NCBI GenBank assembly: GCA_000621425.1
Contig: KK211276.1
Span: forward strand, 124,001 to 188,000
Source: Lachnospiraceae bacterium AB2028
Lineage (GTDB): Bacteria > Bacillota > Clostridia > Lachnospirales > Lachnospiraceae
Length of the DNA: 64,000 nt
Direction of reading: 5' to 3'
Below, one piece after another: positions 54,265-62,667 of the stretch (its first letter is position 1; each line of letters starts with the position of its first letter). The notes under the pieces were generated by a model, which had not been told where the DNA came from, ran no database searches, and saw only the letters and a list, made by a program, of their open reading frames with translations. Both the position numbers and the translations under genes were made by a program.

Positions 54265-55722
54265 TTACAGCCATGCGCCCTCGTGGGAGAATATGATATC
54301 CTTCATGGCATCTATGCCTCCCTTCAGGTTGTACATAGGTCCCGTATATCCTGCTTCCCTGAGAGTGTTTATGGCAAGGATACTTCTCTTGCCCTGCTTA
54401 CAGATAAAGATGGTATCCTGATCCGGATTCAGCTCGTTCTTTCTGCGTGCCAGCTGTCCGATAGGAATGACCACTGCGTGGGGAAATCTTAAGATTGCCC
54501 GTTCATGGGGCTCCCTCACATCTATGATCATCATGGGATCACCGTTTTCTATCCTCTTGGCCAGTTCCTCGGGGGTAAATCCCTCAACGGGTATCTCATT
54601 TTCAGACTCTTTCAGTCCGCAGAAATCTTCATAATCGTAATCCTCAACCTTAAAGATGGAAGGCTCGGCCCCGCATATGGGACACTTCCTGTTTTTATTT
54701 ACTTTAAGTATCTTTGAGTGAAGATACAGGCTGTCTATAGTAAGCAGCTTTCCGTCAAGGTGCTCACCTATGCCGATTATCAGCTTCAGTGCCTCATTTG
54801 CCTGTATGCTTCCGATAATTCCCGGCAGCGGACTTATGGCACCGCCCTCTGCACAGCTGGGAACAAGTCCCGGTTCCGGAGGTGCGGGGAACTGACACCT
54901 GTAGCAGGGACCGCCGTCTAAATTGAATATCCCCACCTGGCCCTCGTACTGATAAATCGCACCGAATACAAGGGGAATGCCGTATAATGCACAGGCATCA
55001 TTTATCAGATACCTTGCCTTGTAGTTATCCGTACAGTCGATTACCACATCATAGCCTTCAATCACCTGCACGATATTGTCTGCCGTAAGCTCCGTATTTT
55101 CTGCTTCAAAAACAATATTCCTGTTTATGTTTTTTACTTTGTCCTTTGCAGACGCAACCTTGGGACGGTTTATGTCACGTGTGGTATGGATCACCTGGCT
55201 CTGCAGGTTTTCAAGGGAAACCTCATCAAAATCCACCACCTTTATGGTACCTACCCCGGCAGCTGCCAGGTACTGGATAACAGGCGATCCAAGTGCGCCG
55301 GCACCTATGACCACCACCTTCGCAGCCTTTATCCTTTTCTGACCCTTTACACCGATATCCCGTAAGAGAAGGTGCTTGCCGAAACGCTCTATTTCTTTGT
55401 CATCAAAGGCCACTTCTTTTCTTCTTTCATCAGATATTATGCTGTCTGAAGGCGCACCGCCGGCTATCGCAGGAAGGAGCAGAATCTCATCATCAGCATT
55501 CAGGGGTTTGTACCACTTATCAGCTTCCGTTCTGTCCTCATCTCCCACATATATTTTGATAAAGTTTCTGAGTTTCCCGTCGCCGTCATAGAGCCCCTTC
55601 GCTGCTTCCGGATATTCATCCGTCAGAAATCTAAGGACATCACGGATAGTACCTTCCGGTGCCTCTATCACTGCATTCCTTTCAAAGAATCCTCTTAATG
55701 TTGCCGAAATATAAACTTTCAT
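54265..55722 (-). CDS. MoaD/ThiS - E1 - rhodanese fusion protein
   Basis: A 485-residue three-domain sulfur-transfer protein. Residues 1-89 are a ubiquitin-fold carrier ending in Gly88-Gly89 (LLLPAIAGGAPSDS). Residues 110-360 are an E1/MoeB domain with GAGALG (140-145), candidate Cys290 (PSCAEGG) and zinc pairs Cys273/276 and Cys347/350. Residues 375-485 are a rhodanese with active Cys441 (CKQGKRS). Because GG is internal, the carrier must be cut free, probably by the JAMM protease encoded immediately upstream with an ATGA overlap. It is 108 nt before the shell gene. Confidence 0.93.
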   Translation of the reverse strand: MKVYISATLRGFFERNAVIEAPEGTIRDVLRFLTDEYPEAAKGLYDGDGKLRNFIKIYVGDEDRTEADKWYKPLNADDEILLLPAIAGGAPSDSIISDERRKEVAFDDKEIERFGKHLLLRDIGVKGQKRIKAAKVVVIGAGALGSPVIQYLAAAGVGTIKVVDFDEVSLENLQSQVIHTTRDINRPKVASAKDKVKNINRNIVFEAENTELTADNIVQVIEGYDVVIDCTDNYKARYLINDACALYGIPLVFGAIYQYEGQVGIFNLDGGPCYRCQFPAPPEPGLVPSCAEGGAISPLPGIIGSIQANEALKLIIGIGEHLDGKLLTIDSLYLHSKILKVNKNRKCPICGAEPSIFKVEDYDYEDFCGLKESENEIPVEGFTPEELAKRIENGDPMMIIDVREPHERAILRFPHAVVIPIGQLARRKNELNPDQDTIFICKQGKRSILAINTLREAGYTGPMYNLKGGIDAMKDIIFSHEGAWL

Positions 55723-56144
55723 TTTGTGGTTTCCTCCACATTCAGATTTATATTTTTTGACGGTCCGTCATTGTCCGGTTTTATGTATCCCCGCATATCT
55801 TCGCATCCGCTTTCCGTCACCGAAAGAATGATGTATGCCATTCCGGGAATCATGTGCTCTGTATCGGATTCAGACAGTACCGCAGGCTTGTCCGGATGGG
55901 AATGGTAAAATCCTATAAGTTCCTTACCGGCCCGCTCTGCCTCTTTTTCTATCCTGTATATTTCCAGCGGATCTATGATGAAATAACTGCCTGTATCATC
56001 TTCACCTGCAATGTTTTCTGTCCTACAAGCTTCGGTTATAAAGCTGTCCGAACTTTTTCCCAACAAGACTCCGCAAGCTTCTTCCGGATATACGGCTTCC
56101 ACATGCTCCGTGATACTTCTGCAGGCAGCTTTACTGATCAGCAC
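55719..56144 (-). CDS. JAMM/MPN metalloprotease, copy 2
   Basis: A 141-residue M67 protease: Glu22 (EEACGVL), His81, His83 and Asp94 in FYHSHPDKPAVLSESDTEH. It lies between MetY (14-nt overlap) and the carrier-E1-rhodanese fusion (4-nt overlap), the same neighbours as HcyD in protein-thiocarboxylate-dependent homocysteine synthesis. Likely jobs are trimming the carrier and hydrolysing the carrier-homocysteine adduct. Confidence 0.92.
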   Translation of the reverse strand: MLISKAACRSITEHVEAVYPEEACGVLLGKSSDSFITEACRTENIAGEDDTGSYFIIDPLEIYRIEKEAERAGKELIGFYHSHPDKPAVLSESDTEHMIPGMAYIILSVTESGCEDMRGYIKPDNDGPSKNINLNVEETTK

Positions 56145-57363
56145 TCTTTACCGCCTCCGTAAAATCCGCTATCAGGTCATCCGCATCCTCTATTCCCACG
56201 CTCACTCTTACGGTATCCTCGTATACGCCCGCCAGTTCCATCTCCTCTTTATTGGTCTGTATGTAAAGCGTTGATGCCGGGTGGATAACCAGGGTGCGCA
56301 GGTCACCGATATTGCTGGCGATCACTGCATATTTAAGGGAATCAATGATCTTAAATGCCCTTTCCTTTGAGCCTGCCCTGAAACTCAGGATTCCGCCACC
56401 GAAGCCATTCAGCTCATTTTCCACATATTCGTGACATGGGTGCGAGTCCAGGGTAAGGTAATTTACTTCTATACCATCAAGCTCAGCCAACGCATGTGCC
56501 AGGCGGTCAGCGTTATGGCAAATCCGCTCCATCCTTAGCCCCAGCGTATCGGTTCCTATATAAGTAAGAAAAGCATTGAAAGGTGCCATGCAGCCGCCTA
56601 AGTTTTCCCAGATATCAGTACGCAGCCGAACCGAAAAAGCCATAGGTCCGTATTTTTTGAATTCTGCCAGTGCTTTGTGCTTTTCCGTATTCCATTTGAA
56701 CTTTCCGCCATCTACTATCACTCCGCCTATGGAATTGCCACCGCCGTTTAAATACTTCGATGTGGAATGAATGACAACATCAGCCCCAAGAGATAAGGGC
56801 TTTGCAATATAAGGCGTCGCTGAAGTGGAATCCACAAAAAGCGGAATACCTGCTTCATGTGCAACAGCGGCCATCTCTGTCACATCCAGCACCTTAAGTG
56901 CAGGATTGGAGATCAGCTCACCGAAAACGACTTTAGTCTTCTCATTAATAAGGGACTTTACATTCTCAGCACTTAAGTCATGCGCAAAAACCGTATGTAT
57001 TCCAAGTTTTTCAAGATCATGGAAAAGGCCTATGGTTCCGCCATACAGTCCGCTGCCGGCAATGATCTCATCACCGCTTTCGCAGACAGCAAGAAGTGCC
57101 GCCGTTACTGCAGACATTCCGCTGCTGCAGCATATTGCACCGGCTCCCCCTTCAAGTTCCTTGATCCTCTGTTCAAATGAAGCGATAGTAGGATTTCCAA
57201 TGCGTGAATACGCATACCCCATCTTCTTATGGGCAAAGACTTTCTCAAGTTCTTCCATGCTCTCATATCTGAAAGCACTGACCTGTGAAACAGGCGGAAG
57301 GATCTCTCCGGATGCATATCCCTGTGAAGTTTTACCATGTAGCAGTTCCGTATTAAAAAGCAT
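56131..57363 (-). CDS. metY: O-acetylhomoserine/O-acetylserine sulfhydrylase (MetY type)
   Basis: A 410-residue PLP enzyme of the Cys/Met metabolism family. Key segments are VSQVSAFRYESMEELEKVF, AYSRIGNPT, CCSSGMSAVTAALLA, the PLP lysine in HSTSKYLNGGGNSIGG and SNIGDLRTLVIHPAST. It forms homocysteine (or cysteine) from the O-acetylated amino acid and a sulfur donor. Start ATG 57363 is preferred over a TTG 24 nt upstream, which would absorb GAGGAAG. First gene of the sulfur operon, with a promoter at 57449-57478. Confidence 0.92.
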   Translation of the reverse strand: MLFNTELLHGKTSQGYASGEILPPVSQVSAFRYESMEELEKVFAHKKMGYAYSRIGNPTIASFEQRIKELEGGAGAICCSSGMSAVTAALLAVCESGDEIIAGSGLYGGTIGLFHDLEKLGIHTVFAHDLSAENVKSLINEKTKVVFGELISNPALKVLDVTEMAAVAHEAGIPLFVDSTSATPYIAKPLSLGADVVIHSTSKYLNGGGNSIGGVIVDGGKFKWNTEKHKALAEFKKYGPMAFSVRLRTDIWENLGGCMAPFNAFLTYIGTDTLGLRMERICHNADRLAHALAELDGIEVNYLTLDSHPCHEYVENELNGFGGGILSFRAGSKERAFKIIDSLKYAVIASNIGDLRTLVIHPASTLYIQTNKEEMELAGVYEDTVRVSVGIEDADDLIADFTEAVKSADQ

Positions 57364-57448
57364 CTTTAAATCTTCCTCTTGCCGCAAACAGACTCGGTCG
57401 GTACCGCCTGTCTTTGCTATGAAAAATGCAGTAATTGCAAGTGTTCAA

Positions 57449-57478
57449 AGTATAAAATACACTAACCCACTATGTCAA
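57449..57478 (-). promoter_or_regulatory. Promoter and candidate Rrf2 operator of the sulfur operon
   Basis: Minus strand TTGACA (57473-57478), an 18-nt spacer and TATACT (57449-57454), with start expected near 57442. The -35 region lies in an imperfect dyad, CCTAT-TGAC-ATAGTGG, that could bind the divergently encoded Rrf2 regulator. The leader is only about 80 nt, with no riboswitch-like structure seen. Confidence 0.6.
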
Positions 57479-57606
57479 TAGGTATTAGGATAACTGTTGT
57501 TTATCACCGGTTATAGCGTTAAAATATCACCAGAATAAAACTCTGCGAAACCGTATTCGAATTTACTGATATGCGGCGCCGATATAAACGGCAGAAAGAA
57601 GAGAAA

Positions 57607-58005
57607 ATGATCTCAACAAGAGGACGCTATGCCATAAGGATCATGATAGATCTGGCTGAAAATAACGACGGAAGCTACATTCCGCTCAAGGATATAGCCG
57701 AAAGGCAGGAAATCTCAAAAAAATACTTAGAAATCCTGGTCAAGGATATGGTGACCGACGGACTGATCGTAGGACACAGCGGAAAGGGCGGCGGCTACAT
57801 GCTCTGCAGGAAACCGGAAGATTATACCGTGGGCGAAATCCTTGATCTTATGGAAAAATCCATGTCACCGGTTGCCTGCCTTGCCGACAAAGATTATGTC
57901 TGCGACAGGAAAGACAGATGCCAGACTCTTCCCATGTGGACAAAATTTGACGATATGGTACATGATTACTTTTATGGAATAAAGCTTACCGATCTGTTGG
58001 AATAA
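57607..58005 (+). CDS. Rrf2-family transcriptional regulator (CymR/IscR-like)
   Basis: A 132-residue Rrf2 regulator from ATG 57607; the frame open from 57571 is less likely. Winged helix (MISTRGRYAIRIMIDLAENN, LKDIAERQEISKKYLEILVK, GKGGGYMLCRKPEDYTVGEI) and three C-terminal cysteines in CLADKDYVCDRKDRC, a spacing able to bind an Fe-S cluster or sense thiols. It is transcribed away from the sulfur operon and is the obvious candidate to regulate it, as CymR does for cysteine genes in Bacillus. Confidence 0.92.
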   Translation: MISTRGRYAIRIMIDLAENNDGSYIPLKDIAERQEISKKYLEILVKDMVTDGLIVGHSGKGGGYMLCRKPEDYTVGEILDLMEKSMSPVACLADKDYVCDRKDRCQTLPMWTKFDDMVHDYFYGIKLTDLLE

Positions 58006-58007
58006 AA

Positions 58008-58047
58008 CAGCCCGCATTTTAAAATCTGCTTCGCAAATTGTGGGCTG
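58008..58047 (-). terminator. Terminator of the antiporter-trkA operon
   Basis: CAGCCC / GGGCTG with inner GCA/TGT and ATTT/AAAT pairing. TTTTATT follows on the minus strand. The plus strand has no T-run, so it mainly serves trkA, although it begins 3 nt after the Rrf2 stop. Confidence 0.72.
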
Positions 58048-58098
58048 CTACGGCTTGCTTTACTATATTATACAACCTCAGCAGCAGGTGCTTCGGCC

Positions 58099-59469
58099 TT
58101 ACGCTTTAATATCATTTAAATGCCTTATCTTAAGCTTGCGGGAAGTGGTAATGATCACCTGGTCCCCTTCCATAATACAGGTATCACCTGTAGGAACGAT
58201 GGTTTTATCTCCACGCAATACGGCGGCGATCAGCACGCCTTTTTTAAGTTTGAATTTGGGATCCTTAAAAGGAATATTTAAAAGCCCGAAATCTTTTCCT
58301 GCCAGTAATTCCTTGATCTCTGCCTGACCCTCAGCTGCTAAGTAGAACTTACCGAGTTCTTTCCGTGGCAGATCACCATCATGATAGCGGATAAAACGCA
58401 TAGCCTTAAGGGCAGCTGTTTCTACTGAAGAGACTGTTATATCTATATTTACTTTATGAAGGAGCTGTAAGTGTTCGGTGACATCCACATAAGTGAATAC
58501 ACTGGGAATCCGGCATGACCAGGAAAACATGCTGACAACCAGATTGGTTTCATCACTTTCAGTGAGTGATACCACCATATCCATATCGGAAAGCTGCTCT
58601 TCTTTCAGGATTTCCAGCAGCTCGCCCTCACCGGTACAAAGGATACGGCAACGGGGAAAACTGTCCATTAATTCCCTGCACCTGTCGGCATCCTTCTCCA
58701 AAACGGTAATCCTGTATCCGTCTTTTTCCATTAAAGTCAGAAGGTATTCACTGACGGTACTGCCTCCCACTATCATGACCTTCTTGACTTTTTTACGGTT
58801 TATTCCAAGTGACTTGAGAGTTTCAGAAAGTTCATTTTCTCCGATAACAATTGTCAGATTATCTCCGGCATTCACCACATAATTGCCGTCAGGTATGGTC
58901 AATTTTCCGTCACGGAGTACTGCTACCACCATTATGCTCAAGCTATTGGATTTTTTTATATCATTAAGGTTCCTTCCGCACAGAGGCGAGTCTTCCAGAA
59001 GATTTAAGTCCAGCAGGTACAGGCCGTTTTTCCAATAACCGGTAATCTTGGTATTGCCCGGCATTCCTATATTCTGATATATCTCATCTGCCACATCTTC
59101 CATTGCTTTGATAATATAATCAATTTTATATTCGCATTTGAGATTTTCGCTATCTTCTACAAAATCCGGCATGCTGATCCTTGCCGCAGCATAACGTGTG
59201 CCAAGGTTCTTGGCCTGCATGCAGCTTAAAAGATTGATCTCGTCAACAGGAGTCAGTGCCACAATTGCATCTGCAGTAGCAGCTCCGGCGGCGATCAGAG
59301 TCTCCCTTGAAGCACCGCTTCCCACAATACCGTTTACACTGTATTTATCAGTGATCTCATCGATAAGTTTTCTTTCTTTATCGATAACCACTATATCGTA
59401 TTTTTCTAAAGCAAGAGACGAGATTAACAGGCGTCCCGTGCGTCCTGATCCGATAATTATGATTTTCAT
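58099..59469 (-). CDS. trkA: TrkA-type RCK regulatory protein
   Basis: A 456-residue cytoplasmic protein with two RCK_N-RCK_C pairs. The first nucleotide-binding loop is IIIIGSGRTGRLL; the second (VMIVGGSTVSEYLL) lacks the full glycine motif. RCK_C parts are at about 135-220 and 370-455. TrkA normally gates TrkH/KtrB potassium channels, but the only transport partner here is the CPA1 antiporter, whose stop overlaps this start as ATGA. It may therefore regulate that antiporter. Confidence 0.92.
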   Translation of the reverse strand: MKIIIIGSGRTGRLLISSLALEKYDIVVIDKERKLIDEITDKYSVNGIVGSGASRETLIAAGAATADAIVALTPVDEINLLSCMQAKNLGTRYAAARISMPDFVEDSENLKCEYKIDYIIKAMEDVADEIYQNIGMPGNTKITGYWKNGLYLLDLNLLEDSPLCGRNLNDIKKSNSLSIMVVAVLRDGKLTIPDGNYVVNAGDNLTIVIGENELSETLKSLGINRKKVKKVMIVGGSTVSEYLLTLMEKDGYRITVLEKDADRCRELMDSFPRCRILCTGEGELLEILKEEQLSDMDMVVSLTESDETNLVVSMFSWSCRIPSVFTYVDVTEHLQLLHKVNIDITVSSVETAALKAMRFIRYHDGDLPRKELGKFYLAAEGQAEIKELLAGKDFGLLNIPFKDPKFKLKKGVLIAAVLRGDKTIVPTGDTCIMEGDQVIITTSRKLKIRHLNDIKA

Positions 59470-60773
59470 TTAGCATTCCCTCCTGAAACGTGGCACAGAC
59501 GTTTTGCCTTATGCTTTTCCAGACCGTTGTAAACCTTTTTAACAGTAAGCCCCTGCACCAGAACCGTAAAGAAAATAGTTACAAAGGCGATATTCATAAA
59601 GATCTCATAAACAGGCTGCGGCAGGTACTCAGAAGTTTCCAAAGCCAGAGCCAGCGTAAGTCCCCCCTTAAGGGCCGACCATGTCATTAGCGTAACGAAT
59701 TCAAACAGATTATAATTACCCGGAATACTGTGTCCCGTCAGAACAGTACTGATGGTAACACCGCCTGCCCTTGAAATGATCAATGACAGAAGCGCCACCG
59801 GTATGATGACCGCAGCGTATGAACTGATAGCAGTTCCCAACACCACGAAACCTATCATTACAAAAAGCGCCGAGTTAAGTATCCCTTCCAGGATTTCCCA
59901 GAAATTCTCGTAATAATTTTCCGGATCTATTACTGTCTGAACCCTGTGGTTCTTATCCATCTTGTATGAGAAATACAGACCGCAGACAACGGAAGCCAGC
60001 ACGCCGGAAAATCCAAAATGCTCACAGACTACATAGACAAGGAAAACATTTAAAACCGCTATCAGGATATTTCTGATAGGATTTTTAGATTTTTTTACTA
60101 ACTGGAAGCTGATAAACGATGCCGCAAGTGCAACTACTGCAGCCCCCAGAATTTCCTTTGTAAGCAGTACAGCCACATTGCTGTCACCGGTATGGGTTAT
60201 TAAAGAGCGCACAAAGATAAAAAGGGTTACGCCCGTTCCGTCATTAAACAATGATTCATTCTCGATAACGGAGCAGACATTCTTGGATAAGCCGATCTTA
60301 TTTAATATGCCGGTCGCTGCAATAGGATCCGTAGGAGAAACCACGCAGCCAAGAAGCACGCAGGTCCAGAAGTCCAGCGGAAGACTGAAAGCAAGTGATG
60401 CCAGATACAATAATCCGCCATAAAAGAAAGAAGAAATAACCGTAGACAGGAATGCCAGCAGGCATATCGGTCTCAGGTTTGCTTTGAACTTACCCATGTT
60501 GACCTTGCTTGCTCCTGCAAAGAGCATAAAGCAAAGCATGCCGTCCATCAGGTATTCCCTGAACCCAAAATCCCCCAGGGAACTTATGATGCTCCTAAGG
60601 GACTCCATCGGAAACAGTGCCTGGATCACTAACAGAATAACTGACAAAAGAGATGAAAATAACACCATCGCTATATCGCTCTGGATATGAAACAGTTTGT
60701 CATTCACCGTTCCTATTATTACTACGTACGCGAGTATGATGATAAGTAAGATCTGTATGCTCATAGATGTCAT
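59466..60773 (-). CDS. CPA1-family monovalent cation:proton antiporter
   Basis: About 435 residues from ATG 60773 (MTSMSIQILLIIIL) with 12 or so TM segments. Transport signatures are LLGCVVSPTDPIAATGIL and ENESLFNDGTGVTLF (the ND motif of CPA1), plus SALKGGLTLALALE. Start is uncertain: neither candidate ATG has a ribosome site, and the frame is open to 60857. A small ORF with a good ribosome site overlaps the start in another frame. It exchanges Na+ or K+ for H+. Confidence 0.9.
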   Translation of the reverse strand: MTSMSIQILLIIILAYVVIIGTVNDKLFHIQSDIAMVLFSSLLSVILLVIQALFPMESLRSIISSLGDFGFREYLMDGMLCFMLFAGASKVNMGKFKANLRPICLLAFLSTVISSFFYGGLLYLASLAFSLPLDFWTCVLLGCVVSPTDPIAATGILNKIGLSKNVCSVIENESLFNDGTGVTLFIFVRSLITHTGDSNVAVLLTKEILGAAVVALAASFISFQLVKKSKNPIRNILIAVLNVFLVYVVCEHFGFSGVLASVVCGLYFSYKMDKNHRVQTVIDPENYYENFWEILEGILNSALFVMIGFVVLGTAISSYAAVIIPVALLSLIISRAGGVTISTVLTGHSIPGNYNLFEFVTLMTWSALKGGLTLALALETSEYLPQPVYEIFMNIAFVTIFFTVLVQGLTVKKVYNGLEKHKAKRLCHVSGGNAK

Positions 60774-60885
60774 TATAATGTAAAAAAATCGTTTTTGCCA
60801 TAATGACTCCAAGTTAAGAAAAATCTCACATCTCGTTAGCTCAAAAAATATCCACAAAAAAATTATATTTTTTTATAAAAAGTGC

Positions 60886-60914
60886 TACAAATCTTTTTTC
60901 GACGGTGCTATAAT
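60886..60914 (+). promoter_or_regulatory. Extended -10 promoter of the SulP gene
   Basis: TGCTATAAT gives a perfect -10 (60909-60914) with TG extension. The -35 at 60886-60891 (TACAAA) is weak. It lies 90 nt before the SulP start. Confidence 0.55.
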
Positions 60915-61003
60915 GCGTGGGCGTGCCTAACTCAGACACATGTGTGATATCGGCCGTAAATTTTTAATGCGAACAAAAAAATAATAAACATAAGGAAAAA
61001 ACT

Positions 61004-62659
61004 ATGAACAGCAAAGACAAAATAAAGCCCATGCTATTTAGCACAATGAAGCACTACAGCGGAAAGCAGTTTGTTACCGACCTGGTAAGCGGTATCATAG
61101 TGGCGATAATCGCCCTGCCCCTTTCAATAGCCCTTGCGCTTGCCTCCGGTGTGCGTCCCGAAGAAGGCCTCTATACAGCCATCGTTGCAGGTTTCATTAT
61201 TTCATTCCTGGGCGGAAGCCGCGTACAGATTGCAGGACCTACGGCAGCCTTTGCCACCATAGTTGCGGGAATTGTTGCAAAGAACGGAATGGAAGGCCTT
61301 ATGCTGGCCACCATCATCGCCGGCATCCTGCTGATACTCATGGGTGCCTTCAGACTTGGCGGCCTGATAAAGTTCATTCCTTATACTATTACCACAGGAT
61401 TTACTTCCGGTATTGCTGTTACAATACTCATAGGACAGCTTAAGGATTTCCTTGGACTCACCTATCCTGCAGGAACCGAGACCATAGAGACTATGGATAA
61501 GATAAAAGCTGTTATCTTCAATATATCAACATTTAACCCTTATACACTGCTTGTTGGTGGCATAAGCCTTGTAATACTTATACTCTGGCCCAAGGTAAGT
61601 GAAAAGATTCCCGGCTCGCTGATAGCCGTTATCATAGGCATCCTTCTGGTAAAATTCACATCCATGCCAGTCAACACAATAGGCGACCTTTATACCATAA
61701 GCAACAGCCTTCCCACTTTCCACATGCCTGAATTAAGCCTTGCAGCAGTGAAAGAAGTAGCATCCGACGGATTTACCATCGCGATCTTAGCTGCTATCGA
61801 ATCCCTGCTTTCCTGCGTGGTAGCAGATTCAATGATAAACTCCCACCACCGTTCCAACATGGAACTTATTGCACAGGGACTGGGAAATATCGGTTCTGCA
61901 TTCTTCGGCGGCATCCCTGCTACCGGAGCCATCGCAAGAACTGCCGCCAACATAAAGAACGGCGGCCGGACACCCATTGCCGGAATCGTACACGCCATAG
62001 TCCTTGTACTTGTTCTTGTAGTACTTATGCCCTATGCATCACTCATACCCATGCCGACTATTGCAGCCATACTCTTTATGGTTGCTTACAATATGTGCCA
62101 GTGGCGTACCTTCGTACACCTGTGCAAGACCGCGCCCAAGAGCGACATTATAGTCCTTATCACCACCTTCGTCCTTACAGTTGCCTTTGACCTGGTAATA
62201 GCAATCGAAGTAGGAATGGGAATCGCACTGATACTCTTTATGAAGCGTATGAGTGAAGAGACACACATCGAAGGCTGGGTATCCTATGACCCGGATGAAG
62301 ATCCCGACGGAATGAACTTAAAGCCACTGCCCAAGCATGTCCGCGTGTATGAGATCTCAGGCCCGCTTTTCTTCGGTGCAACAGACCAGATTGCCGCCAT
62401 CGACTTCAGCAAAAACACTAAAGTCATCATCATGAGAATGCGTAGCGTTCCTGCCCTTGACGCATCCGCTATGCACACTCTTGAAGAATTCTACGGCAGA
62501 TGCAAAAATGCAGGCATCCAGCTTGTATTCTCGCATGTTAATGAACAGCCCATGCACACAATGCAGAAGGGCGGTTTTGTAGAACTTATCGGTGAAGAGA
62601 ATTTCCGTCCCCATATCGACGATGCCGTAGACTGGGCCGGCGAGCTGGTAAAGAAATAA
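61004..62659 (+). CDS. SulP-family anion transporter with STAS domain
   Basis: A 551-residue SLC26/SulP transporter. About 12-14 TM segments in residues 20-410 (GIIVAIIALPLSIALALASG, FLGGSRVQIAGPTAAFATIV, GGIPATGAIARTAANIKNGG), then a STAS domain (HVRVYEISGPLFFGATDQI, RSVPALDASAMHTLEEF). Family members carry sulfate, bicarbonate or dicarboxylates. Closeness to the sulfur locus makes sulfate attractive, but the substrate cannot be read from sequence. AAGGAAAA precedes the ATG. Confidence 0.93.
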   Translation: MNSKDKIKPMLFSTMKHYSGKQFVTDLVSGIIVAIIALPLSIALALASGVRPEEGLYTAIVAGFIISFLGGSRVQIAGPTAAFATIVAGIVAKNGMEGLMLATIIAGILLILMGAFRLGGLIKFIPYTITTGFTSGIAVTILIGQLKDFLGLTYPAGTETIETMDKIKAVIFNISTFNPYTLLVGGISLVILILWPKVSEKIPGSLIAVIIGILLVKFTSMPVNTIGDLYTISNSLPTFHMPELSLAAVKEVASDGFTIAILAAIESLLSCVVADSMINSHHRSNMELIAQGLGNIGSAFFGGIPATGAIARTAANIKNGGRTPIAGIVHAIVLVLVLVVLMPYASLIPMPTIAAILFMVAYNMCQWRTFVHLCKTAPKSDIIVLITTFVLTVAFDLVIAIEVGMGIALILFMKRMSEETHIEGWVSYDPDEDPDGMNLKPLPKHVRVYEISGPLFFGATDQIAAIDFSKNTKVIIMRMRSVPALDASAMHTLEEFYGRCKNAGIQLVFSHVNEQPMHTMQKGGFVELIGEENFRPHIDDAVDWAGELVKK

Positions 62660-62667
62660 TCATTTAC

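Noticed and set aside
57364-57442. SAM or T-box riboswitch before metY
   Set aside because: The leader is about 80 nt, with no multi-helix junction, T-box motif or terminator hairpin.
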